From the NCBI GenBank assembly GCA_938743325.2, contig OW568861.1:744001-808000 (forward strand): DNA of 64,000 nucleotides. Reading direction: 5' to 3'. A program made the position numbers and the translations under genes. This document shows positions 1 through 9,791 of the stretch, in pieces. Positions within the stretch are counted from its first letter, which is position 1. Each line of letters starts with the position of its first letter. The notes beneath the pieces are model-generated. The model had not been told where the DNA came from and did not search any database. It was given only the letters and a program-made list of their open reading frames with translations. This DNA is from Pycnococcus provasolii (Eukaryota > Chlorophyta > Pseudoscourfieldiophyceae > Pseudoscourfieldiales > Pycnococcaceae).

Positions 1-1769
1 GCAACCAACCTTTCGTGCAGTCGATCAAAGTCTCTTTCTGCCTCAGCAGCAAGTGAACCTCCCTCGACCGCGAGCGCGGCACGTAGCAGGTCTCTGCCTG
101 CGCCCATCCGCGCAACATCCACGGCGACCTCGCAAGCGCCGGCAATGTCTCGCAGCATCGACGGCGGCGCCTCGCCCTCGCGAAGAAGACGGACGACACG
201 ACTTGATGCGAGCAGTGGTCCATAGTTTGGGAGTGCTTCTTCACCTTGCAGTAGTGCAGTGCAAGACGCTCTCAAGGCTTGTGCTGCAGACTGGGATGGC
301 GGTCTAAGCAATATGCTGCTCATCCAGCCGAGGCACAGGGCTGGTGGCGCGACAGGAGAATTTTCCTTGCGCAACATGCTGCGTGCAAGACATGGGGACA
401 CGCCAGCTCCACCCGAGCCGTCAGTGGTTTGGTCTCCAGGAACCCACAAATTACGCAGGAGGCCGAGAGCTTCTGCCGTGGAGACATGCAGCGGCTTTGG
501 ACGTTTCGTGGTATCAACAGTTTCGGCGTATGGTATGATCTCCCACTCCTGTGCGGCGTCTGCCGTTGTCATGATCCGAGCACCGTCATCCTTGCCACCA
601 ACTCCGCCGAGTGCGTGTTCCTTTTCAAGCTCGACTTTCAAAATCTTAGCCATTTGTTCAGCCTGCACTTCTGCGCCGCCAAACCATTCCCATGGGGTGG
701 TATTATTGCGACTTTTTTTGATCATGCGCATTAGTGGACTGCTGTGATAATACCGCCTTGTGTCGTCCATGAACGAGCGATGTACGTAGAGCGGCGGCAC
801 ATGTCCCAGTGTCTCGATAAGACTTGTCGCCGCCGTCTCCGTGAGTCGATCCGAGATGTTAATGCGGCGACATTCCACATCAGCCGATAAATAAACGTAC
901 CCAGAGTGTGTTCTCCCGACAGCAACGAGCGGAGGCGCTTTCATGTCTAGCATTCCACTGTCAACGGCGTACTGATCCTCGTCCACAAGTCCGTGCGAGC
1001 GCAGTGGCTTCGCAGGCGTGACCACGTCCACGATAGCTCGCTCCTTACGGCTGCCTTTGTTTGAGTTCGGGAGCTCTTCGCATATCACCGCCTTGAATCC
1101 TTGCGAAGTCAGGTCACGGAGCGTACGGTGGAGGTTGGCGAGAGGGAAGCCAGCACGCGGCACGCCACGTCCCATAGGATTCAGGTTTGCCCACTCGACG
1201 AGACACACGGCATCTGTGCCCCACGTTTCGAAGAACTCTCCGACTTGAACGATGGCGATCTTGCGAGGATGTCGCCTCTTCACATTGCACGCGAATGTGT
1301 ACAGACTATTTTTCTCCGTGGAGATGCCCTTGGCGCTCGTATTCACGCCCATGATGTCCTCGTAGTTGATGTTTTGCATCATTTGGCGTGCAGATGGTTT
1401 CTGCACTTTTTCGAGCACCTTCGTCCAGTACTTGTGGCTATCTCTCTTTCCCCCGAGACCTGGAGGAGCGTTGTAATCCTCACTACTACTGTCTCTGCGT
1501 GTAGCCTGAGTGATTCCTTTTGCTAGCCGACTTTGTGCTTTCTCCGCCGCCTCCATCGCGGGCAGGCACGACCTCCATCGTCGGCACACCACAGTACTCG
1601 TACTAGTAGATACGCGATCGATGATACTCCACCCTGCGACCACACCACCACGAGACTTGGGAGGCACACAAGAGGACGACACGTGAATGTGAATGCGCCA
1701 CGGAGATGATGCTTTACCTCCAACTCCAACTGCTCCACCTCTGAGAGAGGCGGAGGAGAGAGGCGTCAT
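1..1769 (-). CDS. MSH1: Plant-type organellar MutS homologue MSH1 (partial, runs off left edge)
   Basis: About 589 N-terminal codons are visible and the frame stays open to the window edge, so the C-terminal half (MutS ATPase and the plant GIY-YIG domain, if present) lies outside. Residues about 171-186 (IVQVGEFFETWGTDAV) are the MutS domain I mismatch-recognition signature, with the Phe/Tyr-Glu pair in GEFFE. The following VEWANLNPMGRG...RAGFPL matches the block specific to plant MSH1 (consensus EYAGLNP...KAGCPV). The leader of roughly 100 residues, rich in Ser, Gly and Arg, is consistent with mitochondrial or plastid targeting. The family suppresses illegitimate recombination in organelle genomes. 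The start is the ATG at 1769-1767, the first after an in-frame stop near 1829. A second ATG at 1556 would remove the leader. No intron is needed. The family call is firm; the targeting is inferred. Confidence 0.85.
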   Translation of the reverse strand, partial: MTPLSSASLRGGAVGVGGKASSPWRIHIHVSSSCVPPKSRGGVVAGWSIIDRVSTSTSTVVCRRWRSCLPAMEAAEKAQSRLAKGITQATRRDSSSEDYNAPPGLGGKRDSHKYWTKVLEKVQKPSARQMMQNINYEDIMGVNTSAKGISTEKNSLYTFACNVKRRHPRKIAIVQVGEFFETWGTDAVCLVEWANLNPMGRGVPRAGFPLANLHRTLRDLTSQGFKAVICEELPNSNKGSRKERAIVDVVTPAKPLRSHGLVDEDQYAVDSGMLDMKAPPLVAVGRTHSGYVYLSADVECRRINISDRLTETAATSLIETLGHVPPLYVHRSFMDDTRRYYHSSPLMRMIKKSRNNTTPWEWFGGAEVQAEQMAKILKVELEKEHALGGVGGKDDGARIMTTADAAQEWEIIPYAETVDTTKRPKPLHVSTAEALGLLRNLWVPGDQTTDGSGGAGVSPCLARSMLRKENSPVAPPALCLGWMSSILLRPPSQSAAQALRASCTALLQGEEALPNYGPLLASSRVVRLLREGEAPPSMLRDIAGACEVAVDVARMGAGRDLLRAALAVEGGSLAAEAERDFDRLHERLV

Positions 1770-1934
1770 CCGATACACAGGGAGTATGTATATACACGCA
1801 CGCACAGCCCTGGATCGCGCGAGCACCTATGGAGGGTAGGTTGGAAAATGACAAGCCACGAAAAGTGTAAACGCGTCCCCTGCCAGCGAGACAAAAACAA
1901 AGCGGAAAAAAGCGGCGAGGAGGAGGGGCACGTG

Positions 1935-1949
1935 TAACCCTAACCCTAA
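1935..1949 (+). promoter_or_regulatory. Telomere-like CCCTAA repeat upstream of MSH1
   Basis: A perfect 15-base stretch, two and a half TAACCC units, lies about 166 bp upstream of the MSH1 ATG and about 240 bp upstream of the fucosyltransferase-like ATG, in the gap between the two divergent genes. The rest of the gap (1770-2190) is C-rich then T-rich and holds no credible gene. A telo-box-like promoter role is inferred from similar placements elsewhere in the window. Confidence 0.45.
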
Positions 1950-2190
1950 TCCATCCCCCCGGGGACTCTTCCCCCCGCCCCCGGGAGATGTTCAGATTTG
2001 TACCTATTTTGTCTTTGGCCGTCCCTTTTGGCAAGGCAAATGGTTTCAGCATTATATTTCCGACCGATCCGATAGACTATATCACACACACGCCAGGCCT
2101 GATTTTCGGTGGCCGCCGTCGCTCGTCATCGTGGCCGCCGCTTATTTGGCGTTTTTTCCGTGGTAAGGCAGTCTTTTTTTGTGCCTTTTT

Positions 2191-3525
2191 ATGTGCCGTG
2201 TCTTTATCTTAACTTTGCTATTAGCAGCGGATTTGCAACTTTGCTCCGCGTCGTCATGCACGCAGATTGAAGCCGACGCAGCTTGCAACACAGATGTGCT
2301 CGCTGTCGTCGGAAAAACAAACACCGAGTGCAAGCCAATCAGACACGTGCCCGTCTACAAACCACCGAAGGATATGCTAAGGCCGTGCGCAAGAGAACGC
2401 GACGACGCGAAGGCGGTGGAAAATCTTGTCAGAAACACGCAGTTCCCAAACGACGGAAGGTGTAAGCCTTCGAAACTACACGCCACAAAGGTACCACGCA
2501 ACGGGTTCGGTAGCAACCTGCTTGGTGTCGCGCACGCTCTCGACTACGCCGTGCACACCAAACGAGCAATGGATGCAAGCGCGATGTCGCTACCTGGATT
2601 CGCAGGCAAGACGTGCCAGTACACGTTCCAGTGCTTTCTCGAGCCTTTCTCGACGTGCTCACCGCACAAAGGAGGAGGGGGGGCAGCAGCGGCAGGCGAG
2701 TTGTCGTCGAAACGACGCTCGTCCTCGAGGCGCAGAGGGCGCGGTGGCGCGTCGTCAACGGCCAAGGCTCAGCCTCGACTGCACGGACGTGAGGCTGAGC
2801 CCGCACCCATAGGACTTTACATTCCAGGCAACTTTCGCTCGCGCGGCGATTTGTGGTGGAGCTCGCAGATGATCGCACATGTCTGGCGCCCAAATGCCGA
2901 ACTCGTGCAGAGAGCCTCTAGCGTGCTGTCCTCCGCAGGCTGGCCGGAGCAAGCGCAAGCTATTGGCGTTCACGTGCGCCGTGGTGACGCATGCGTGGAC
3001 AAACGCAACAATCGCAAGTGTTTTTCATGGCCAGATTACGCAGCGCACGTGAAGGAACTGGTGCGCGATTACGGCTTCAACGCAGTCTTCGTCGCCACGG
3101 ATGACGCAGAAACTGCCACCGCGGCACTCGCCGACGCCGATCTGAAGCAACTTGGCGTCACGGTGGCAATAGTGAATGCCGACCGTTCGTTCTATGGTAA
3201 GGTTACGAAGGGTGAGCGCATCGAACATCGCCTCGCGAAGGGTCAAGGTGACACGCTGAAGCTTGGTTGGGACGCAAGCGTGGACCTGGAACTTCTCGCG
3301 CAGTGCCAAGCATTCGTGGGAACTTTCTCGTCTACGCTAGGCCGGGCGGCATTCATGCTACAGGTTGCTCGGCTCGGGTACGTTCCACCGTTCGCGAGCC
3401 TTGACATAGCGTGGTGCTCTGCGTACCATGTCCCGAGAGGTGGCAAAGGTTTAAGCGCCAAAGTGAAAGAAGCTGCGAAAGTTCTGGACTCTGTGACTGG
3501 CCGCATGATCAATTATGACTGCTAA
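2191..3525 (+). CDS. GT23 (FUT8/NodZ-like) fucosyltransferase-like protein
   Basis: 444 residues from the ATG at 2191. The frame continues 12 bases further only through a TTG. Residues 1-20 (MCRVFILTLLLAADLQLCSA) form a signal peptide or type II anchor, so the enzyme should face the Golgi/ER lumen. GVHVRRGDAC near residue 259 is the donor-binding motif of the GT23/O-fucosyltransferase superfamily (HVRRTD in FUT8). VFVATDD near 300 and VGTFSSTLGRAA near 377 match the later conserved blocks of FUT8. A basic low-complexity insert (SSKRRSSSRRRGRGG) interrupts the protein near residue 175. The probable reaction is fucose transfer from GDP-fucose to a glycan; the acceptor cannot be told from sequence. 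It is divergent from MSH1 and convergent with the CbbY-like gene 87 bp downstream. Confidence 0.7.
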   Translation: MCRVFILTLLLAADLQLCSASSCTQIEADAACNTDVLAVVGKTNTECKPIRHVPVYKPPKDMLRPCARERDDAKAVENLVRNTQFPNDGRCKPSKLHATKVPRNGFGSNLLGVAHALDYAVHTKRAMDASAMSLPGFAGKTCQYTFQCFLEPFSTCSPHKGGGGAAAAGELSSKRRSSSRRRGRGGASSTAKAQPRLHGREAEPAPIGLYIPGNFRSRGDLWWSSQMIAHVWRPNAELVQRASSVLSSAGWPEQAQAIGVHVRRGDACVDKRNNRKCFSWPDYAAHVKELVRDYGFNAVFVATDDAETATAALADADLKQLGVTVAIVNADRSFYGKVTKGERIEHRLAKGQGDTLKLGWDASVDLELLAQCQAFVGTFSSTLGRAAFMLQVARLGYVPPFASLDIAWCSAYHVPRGGKGLSAKVKEAAKVLDSVTGRMINYDC

Positions 3526-3612
3526 GCTAAGTACAGAGCGGGTCATACATTATGTACATTGAAAAGTTGAAAAAAACCTTTACACTCAGCACGACTCACA
3601 CTCACAACCCCT

Positions 3613-4443
3613 TCATGCGTACACCTTGGCGCCCATATCGGCGACAGTGAACTGAGTCGCCTCTCCGAAGATTGCGTCTGCGCGGCTGAAGTCCTCATCC
3701 TCCGTGTACACGCTTTTCGTGACGAAGCACGTCATGCCAGCTTCCTTCGCAGCCGTGCAGCCGATGTGGCTATCCTCAACAACCGCACACTTGTCGGCGG
3801 GGATGCCAAGCTCCTTGCTCGCGAGCAGATAAATGTCCGGCGAGGGTTTCTTCTTCGGCACGACGTCGCCAGCAAAGACGGTAAACTTGTCGAAGTACTC
3901 CGGGAGCAGCTCGCGCACAACGGCGGTGACCGCACGTTCGTTGGACGTCGAGCACACGGCGACTGTGACACCGCTCTCCACCGCCTCCCTAACGAGCGGC
4001 TCGATGCCTGGTCTCAGTGGAAGTTCGCCCGCCTCGATCATTCCCACGAATATCTCAGTCTTGAGCTTGTGCAGCGCCTTGACCGTCTCTTGCTGCTTCT
4101 CCGGGTCGCCGCCGATGGACTCGGGCCAACCAACCTTATTCCAGTAGGCGGTCATGCGTTCCTTTCCTCCTCCCACCTTGAGCAGTTCTCCGTACTCGTC
4201 GACATCCCATACAGCGTCTATTCCCATTTCTTGAAACGCCTTGTTGAATGCGGGTCTGTGTCCGTCTCGTTCGGTCTCAACGAGCACGCCATCGCAGTCA
4301 AACAGCAAGGCGGCTGGGAGTTGTGCTCCTGACGCGGACGATGCGCGCACGGCGGAAGGACGCCTCCGAGCTGCATAAGCTGTCGTCGAGTGATAGCGCT
4401 TAGTGCAGGAGCGGCGCAGCGGTTGATTCCTGTGGGCCATCAT
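3613..4443 (-). CDS. CbbY-like HAD phosphatase, probably plastid (xylulose-1,5-bisphosphate phosphatase type)
   Basis: 276 residues. The first ~42 are Arg/Ser/Ala-rich and acid-free, as in a plastid transit peptide. HAD motif I, LFDCDGVLVETERDGHR, gives nucleophile Asp49 and acid/base Asp51; ETERDGHR is the form seen in plant and bacterial CbbY. Motif II is CSTSN near residue 165, motif III the Lys in VPKKKPSPD near 196, and motif IV EDSHIG near 225. The cap contains GGGKERM. Known plant CbbY removes xylulose-1,5-bisphosphate, an inhibitory Rubisco by-product; this is the most likely substrate here but a different sugar phosphate is possible. Two adjacent ATGs (4443 and 4440) begin the frame. 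Confidence 0.8.
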   Translation of the reverse strand: MMAHRNQPLRRSCTKRYHSTTAYAARRRPSAVRASSASGAQLPAALLFDCDGVLVETERDGHRPAFNKAFQEMGIDAVWDVDEYGELLKVGGGKERMTAYWNKVGWPESIGGDPEKQQETVKALHKLKTEIFVGMIEAGELPLRPGIEPLVREAVESGVTVAVCSTSNERAVTAVVRELLPEYFDKFTVFAGDVVPKKKPSPDIYLLASKELGIPADKCAVVEDSHIGCTAAKEAGMTCFVTKSVYTEDEDFSRADAIFGEATQFTVADMGAKVYA

Positions 4444-5223
4444 CGTACTCTACGATAGACTATCTATCGCACTGGAGCAATAAAGTGTGAGGCTGAGAAC
4501 CAGCGAAACCAAGATACGAAGATTAAAAACATCCAAATGAATGGGGGTTGGGAGATGTGATTGGGGGTTGAGGTTCGGGGTTGGTAAATTCGCATGATTT
4601 AGACCTTTTGTTCTAAGTGCCCTCCTCCACGGCTCCACGGCTCCTTGCACGGTTGCACCATGGCACCACCTCTTGGCACGCCTAGCTAGGTCTTGCTGCC
4701 TCGTACAGTCGTAGGTCGGCCTCGTGTCCAGAGTCGTCGAGTTGTCGTCGTGGACTCGTCGTCGTGGTCGATTTATAATATTCGATTAAGGTAGTTTCCT
4801 GCACGCATACAGTATGCGCTCATGCTTTTCCGCTTTTAGACCGGTCAGCCTTGCCTTGACTGCTTGACTGCTTGCCCGTTGCGCGTGGCGACGTTGCGCG
4901 TTGCCGGACCCGACGGCCTTGCCCCGAGCGACATCCATCCATGTTGGCTGGGCTGGGGAAACTGACCAGTGGGGTGTAAAAAGTTTTTACTTCCTGCGGT
5001 AAGTAAGTTGCGGTGCTTGATTTTAGACGGAGTCGAGTCACCTTGCCCCACTACTGTGTCGCTCCGGGCCCCCCAATCACTTCCCTCCCATCATCACTCC
5101 TTTCTCACGAATCCCGTCGGCTGTCTCCTTCATTGCAGTGCATCCTGAAGCTTAACTTTAAGCTGACGTCCCTCAAGCCTGGCTCAGCTCGCACGCACCG
5201 GCCTTCAGACGCATCACCGCGTC
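4444..5223. other. Gene-free stretch, divergent promoter region
   Basis: 780 bp between the CbbY-like gene and the next plus-strand gene. No frame has protein-like composition. It holds a degenerate G-rich tract of GGGTT-like words near 4544-4586, an AT-rich patch (TTTATAATATTCG) near 4769, and short direct repeats such as GTTGCGCGT (4877-4900) and CTTGACTG. Confidence 0.6.
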
Positions 5224-6483
5224 ATGGCGGACAGGGCTGCACCAGGTATGCAAGCAAAAACAGCGAAGGCATGGGTGCCTCCGCTGGCGTCCAAACTGCT
5301 CGAGGAGGCGAGGAGCGAGGCACAGTTCACCGGCAGCTTTTCGGACGGAGGCGTCACAGGACGCAAGGTTTACGTGAAAGCACAAGGCGACGGCGACTAC
5401 GCGCACAGACAACAATACACAAAAGGGATTCGTCAAGGGGGTAAGGCGAACAGAAGAAGAGCAAGGAAGCCGACGCTCACGCTCGAGTCGTCGCAAGTCT
5501 CAGTCGCGGCGTCGTCGCCGGGAACGGCGTACTACCAAAGTCGGCAGTATGGGTACAGCGCGGTAGACGTCATCTTGCAGAGATTTCAGGCGCAGGGTCA
5601 CGAGGTGATTTGTCCGCCGCACACAAGCGTCGAGCTTGGCTTTATGAGCCATAGCGACGTGCTCGGTGGGCGTGCGGAGTGGGCACGCAATATGGACATG
5701 CAGAAAGCAAGGGCACTTGAGGACCTGAGGAGGATGCACGCGCTGAATCAGCAGAGGCGTCCCATGAAGGGCTACGCAATGGCAGCCACAAGCTCGGGCA
5801 AGCCCAAGCCGACTCCTACGCCGACAACAATACCTCCGGCAAGGGAGCCCGTGCAGCGAGTCGTCAAGAAGGGCGGTCCACGCGCGCATGCGCCTCTTTA
5901 CATCGTGCCAAGCCGCCCGAGCCTCAGCCGTGGCGGGGGTGGTGGCTTCTCTGGGAAGCTTGGATCGCGCATAGGGTCTCAGTGGGTATCCGTGGGTGTA
6001 CATCTCGCATCTTCTGGGCCGGAATCACCGCACCGGCCTGAGACGCGGCACGGCAGCAGACTGCGCACCGCCCCCCCTCCGCCACAGCAGACGAGCTGGA
6101 GACACATAGACGCTGGTTCCCGGCCACGTGTTCCTTCTCCGAACAGGTCTGGGATCATCCCCGACGCGTCGATCGTGCTGGCGGAGCATGCCGCTAGGGA
6201 GCAGCGTACTCAATTCTCCAACGCCGCTCTTTCCCCCGGACGCTCTGCGGCTGACGCGATGCGTGCGCGTTCAAGCCACGAGGCGCACCGCTATACCGTC
6301 GAGGAGAACACCGGTTACCGTCGCCGGGAAAGCTGGCAGAAGGCGCCATCTTTGCGCTCCATGTCTTACATTCCGAGCCACCCGGGTATCGCTATAGACA
6401 GCGTGGCTGCATCTGAGGCGGCGGCGTTGGCCGAGGCGGAGCGGGAGATGCGCGCGCAAATCGAGTCACCCCGGGACTCTTGA
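5224..6483 (+). CDS. Unrecognised basic, largely disordered protein
   Basis: 419 residues from ATG 5224. I do not recognise a family. Residues ~95-185 look the most ordered: YYQSRQYGYSAVDVILQRFQ, HTSVELGFMSHSDVLGG, then a helical ARALEDLRRMHALNQQRR. The rest is rich in Pro, Ser, Arg and Gly (PKPTPTPTTIPP; GGGGGFSGKLGS). A second short motif, SWRHIDAGSRPRVPSPNRSG, near residue 295 resembles a linear docking or phosphorylation segment. The C-terminus is a charged Ala/Glu helix. The frame, its length and the clean ATG support a real gene. It lies upstream of the ketoacyl-CoA synthase on the same strand, 277 bp away, with no sign of co-function. Confidence 0.6.
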   Translation: MADRAAPGMQAKTAKAWVPPLASKLLEEARSEAQFTGSFSDGGVTGRKVYVKAQGDGDYAHRQQYTKGIRQGGKANRRRARKPTLTLESSQVSVAASSPGTAYYQSRQYGYSAVDVILQRFQAQGHEVICPPHTSVELGFMSHSDVLGGRAEWARNMDMQKARALEDLRRMHALNQQRRPMKGYAMAATSSGKPKPTPTPTTIPPAREPVQRVVKKGGPRAHAPLYIVPSRPSLSRGGGGGFSGKLGSRIGSQWVSVGVHLASSGPESPHRPETRHGSRLRTAPPPPQQTSWRHIDAGSRPRVPSPNRSGIIPDASIVLAEHAAREQRTQFSNAALSPGRSAADAMRARSSHEAHRYTVEENTGYRRRESWQKAPSLRSMSYIPSHPGIAIDSVAASEAAALAEAEREMRAQIESPRDS

Positions 6484-6760
6484 GAAAGTAAAAGCAAACG
6501 TAATGAAAACCGCTAAAATTCCTATGGCTGTCACGGATCTCTGTTTTGTATGGAACCATCTGAACCGTTAAAGCTCTCTTCCCCCCCCCCAATCCCGCCC
6601 CCCCCCAGGGGGGATCCGTCTCTTGAATGGGAAATGCTTGCTTCCCCCCGCCCCCTGTCAGCTGAAAATCTAATATCTCGCGGGCCTGCTTTATCGTCCG
6701 TCCGTCCAGTCAGTCATTTTTTCCTGCTTTTTTCCTGCTTTTTTGCGCAGATCACGAATA
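6484..6760. other. Intergenic promoter region with poly-C runs
   Basis: 277 bp containing two C-homopolymer runs of nine to ten bases (about 6582-6606) and a repeated TTTTTTCCTGC shortly before the ketoacyl-CoA synthase ATG. No gene seen. Confidence 0.5.
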
Positions 6761-8890
6761 ATGTCCGCAGCACCGGCGCCGGAAGTTCACCTGAATGGTG
6801 CTGCTGGGTTAACTTCACCAGGTGGTGGTATGGGCTTCCGCGTCGGATCGTACACGCGCCTCGACGAACAACACCCGCCGTCGTTCATCAAGGGATACCT
6901 CGCTGTGCTCGAAGACGTCGTGTCGCCACTGCGCGTGCCCATCTACGCGACGGCGATCGCCGCGGGCATCGTTGCCGTGGTCGCCGCGACGCAGGCGCTC
7001 GGAGGCGAGGCGCCGACCAACGCGGTGCCCATGACGCTGCGCCTGCTCGCGGCGGTCGCGAACGACGCGGCTGTCTGGGCGCAGAGGTTGGCCAAGGGCG
7101 TCGAGGATAACGGCGGGATCGTCGCCGCCGTGAAGGCGCACCCGCAGCTGACTGCCGTCGTGCTCGTCGTGCTCGCCATCTTGAGGAGGCTGATGAGCGC
7201 GCGAGGTAGGCGCGCACGCGTATTCCTCGTCGACTTCGAGGTGACCGACATGCACGCGCGCCCGGGAGACGACAAGGCGGTGTACGCGGCGTCGAAACTT
7301 GTTGGGCAGTGCAGCAACAAAAGGTTCGTGCAGAGCATCTTGGCGAGCCAAGTCTTCGACGAAGGCGCAATCAACTTCCAGGTGAAGGTGAGCGAGCGAA
7401 GTGGGCTGGGCGACGACACGTTCCTGCCTCGCTGCCTCTTCCTATCCGACGAGGCGGCGAACGAGTACGATCGCAATCCGAGCGAATCCCCAGAATTCAC
7501 GCCAAGTCAGAGTATCGACAAGGCGCGTGAGGAGTTCCTGCACCTTGTCGTTCCCACGTGCCGAAAACTGTTGGCTCGCTACGCTGCGCAGAAATTTCCT
7601 GCCCGATTTGTTTCGACGACGCACAGTGGCGATGCGAGCGGAGGAGCGCCCAAGGCACTCGACGGCGTTCCAGACGTGCCTCTCATCGGCGCGATCGTCA
7701 CGAACTGCAGCCTCTTCACACCCACGCCAAGCCTTTCGGCGATGCTTCTCAACGCGTTGCAGCTGCCGAATGGTGCTCACGTGCGCACCTACAGCCTCGG
7801 CGGCATGGGGTGTAGTGCTGGGCTGATCGCGCTCGACCTTGCCGATCAGCTGCTTCAGGCTGCTACGCAGCGTGGCGAGGTGCTGCGCGTGCTCGTCGTC
7901 TCCACCGAGAACATTACGCAGAATCTCTTCTACGGAAACGAAAGGTGCATGCTGCTTCCCAACGCGCTCTTCCGCTGTGGAGCTGCGTGCATCCTCATGT
8001 CGAACGAACCGCCCACCACCGCAGCTGGCGCGGCGTACGGCGCCGCGCGCGCTCTGCTTCGCATTGCCGCCGCATGCACAGGCACAGCCGCCGCGGGAGC
8101 GGCTCACCTTGTATCGGGTGGCTCTCGGGTGACGGCACGTGCACTGCTCGGTGCGCGCAGCCTGTTCTTGCCTTCACGTGGGCCGTCTGACAGCGCGCTC
8201 GCGCTGTACGAGCTGCGACACGCTGTCGTGCGTACGAACCTTGCGGCGGACGACAAGGCTTATCGCTGCGTGTGGCAAGGGGAGGATGGTGATGGAAATC
8301 TGGGCATACGCCTGGAGAAAAATCTCATGGCGGCAGCGGGCAAGGCGATGTCGCGCAACATTACCGAGCTAGGCCCGCTCGTGCTGCCCTGGAGCGAGCA
8401 GATACGGTACCTGATCAGCCTGGTACTGCTTTGGAACGAGAAGAGGCGTCGTCGTAGTCAGCTGAAAAAGAAGGCTGCTGTCGGAGAAGACAGTGCGACA
8501 GCCCATGCACCGACGAAGGAGGAGAAGAAGGTTGCCGTGCCGGATTTCACAACGGCGTTTCGCCACTTCTGCATCCACTGCGGTGGACGAGGCGTCCTTG
8601 ACGAGGTGGAGAAGCAGCTTAAGCTGAGCGAGGGCACAATGGCCGCAAGCCGCCTCACGCTGAAGAGTTTTGGAAACACGTCGAGTAGTTCCGTGTGGTA
8701 CTCGCTAGCCTGCCACGAATCGGGGGTTGCGGCGTCGGGACCGAGCGGCGATGGACGAGGCATCAGGCGAGGCGACGTTATTTGGCAGCTGGGTTTTGGA
8801 TCAGGATTCAAGGCGAACAGCGCGGTTTGGGTCGCGAGGCGAGACGTGCGACGTTTGCACTCCGCCTGGTCTGAGGTTGCGCAGCAGTGA
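6761..8890 (+). CDS. 3-ketoacyl-CoA synthase (FAE1/KCS type)
   Basis: 709 residues from the ATG at 6761; six further codons upstream begin only at a TTG. Two hydrophobic segments (~61-80 and ~128-145) match the paired N-terminal membrane helices of plant KCS enzymes. The condensing-enzyme triad is visible: Cys351 in YSLGGMGCSAGL, His606 in HFCIHCGGRGVLDE and Asn639 in KSFGNTSSSSVWY. VSTENITQNLFYGNERCMLLPNALFRCG is the usual KCS core. Plant homologues (~500 residues) condense malonyl-CoA with long-chain acyl-CoA in the ER to make very-long-chain fatty acids. This one is about 200 residues longer because of an Ala-rich insert (~420-470) and a Lys-rich insert (~560-590) placed between catalytic blocks. 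The family call is strong; chain-length preference is unknown. Confidence 0.92.
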   Translation: MSAAPAPEVHLNGAAGLTSPGGGMGFRVGSYTRLDEQHPPSFIKGYLAVLEDVVSPLRVPIYATAIAAGIVAVVAATQALGGEAPTNAVPMTLRLLAAVANDAAVWAQRLAKGVEDNGGIVAAVKAHPQLTAVVLVVLAILRRLMSARGRRARVFLVDFEVTDMHARPGDDKAVYAASKLVGQCSNKRFVQSILASQVFDEGAINFQVKVSERSGLGDDTFLPRCLFLSDEAANEYDRNPSESPEFTPSQSIDKAREEFLHLVVPTCRKLLARYAAQKFPARFVSTTHSGDASGGAPKALDGVPDVPLIGAIVTNCSLFTPTPSLSAMLLNALQLPNGAHVRTYSLGGMGCSAGLIALDLADQLLQAATQRGEVLRVLVVSTENITQNLFYGNERCMLLPNALFRCGAACILMSNEPPTTAAGAAYGAARALLRIAAACTGTAAAGAAHLVSGGSRVTARALLGARSLFLPSRGPSDSALALYELRHAVVRTNLAADDKAYRCVWQGEDGDGNLGIRLEKNLMAAAGKAMSRNITELGPLVLPWSEQIRYLISLVLLWNEKRRRRSQLKKKAAVGEDSATAHAPTKEEKKVAVPDFTTAFRHFCIHCGGRGVLDEVEKQLKLSEGTMAASRLTLKSFGNTSSSSVWYSLACHESGVAASGPSGDGRGIRRGDVIWQLGFGSGFKANSAVWVARRDVRRLHSAWSEVAQQ

Positions 8891-9029
8891 ATTCGTTGCA
8901 TCGTCATTGCTGCGTCATGTTTTATGTGTTGTAAGTTGAATGTTGCCAGGCAGCTATCCATAGGTGTAATTCCAACCAATCACTTGTTATCTTTTTTGAA
9001 ACATTTATCTTCTATTTACACAAATCGTA

Positions 9030-9760
9030 CTAGGATCCATTCAGGTCTAAAATGTCGGGCGCGTAGTGTGCTTCTGAAGCATTGCTGCGATGCGAAAGGA
9101 GCTCCGGACTCCGTGGAGGTGGTGTTGTGACCTCGGGGTCCTGAATCGCGGCGGCAAGATCAAGCTTGAAAGAGAAGGTCTCGTCATTCTCATCTTTCGT
9201 CTCAGCGTCATTTTCATTGTTGTTGTCGTCGTCATCTCCGCCATACCGTGCCATGAGTTTTTCGAGCGCTGCCATTCCATCGCCGGATGCACGCGAGCCG
9301 CAGCTTGATCGCAGCAGTGCACGTTCCTGAAGCAATCTGAGTGCCTCTGATCCATCCGCTGCTGCAATGGCCGCCGCGGCGTCAGCCTCAGCCTCTGCGG
9401 ACATCGAGGGCTCCGGTTCTGGTGCCGCATTGTAGCGGCGCGGCGGCTTTTCCTCCTTGGAAGTCTGTTGTGAACCCCAGCCGAGCCCGGCGATGACGTG
9501 CACGCGCACGTCCGTCTGCCTCGTTGTTGTCGCCGTCGCCGTCGCCGTTGTCTTGGCGCCGGTCTTCGCCTTCGTCGCCGCGGGCGACGCTATCTTACGA
9601 CTGCTTACGGCAGTCGCCGCAGCAGTAGGCGCAGGAGACCGTGCGGAAGGCTTTGGCGACGCCTTGGCCGCCGACGATTCCTTTATCTTGGCACGCGACG
9701 CGGACGTGGGCGCGGAAAGCGCGGCGACAGCGGCTTTTCTCGCGGAAGGTGGTCTGCGCT

Positions 9761-9791
<31 letters not shown>

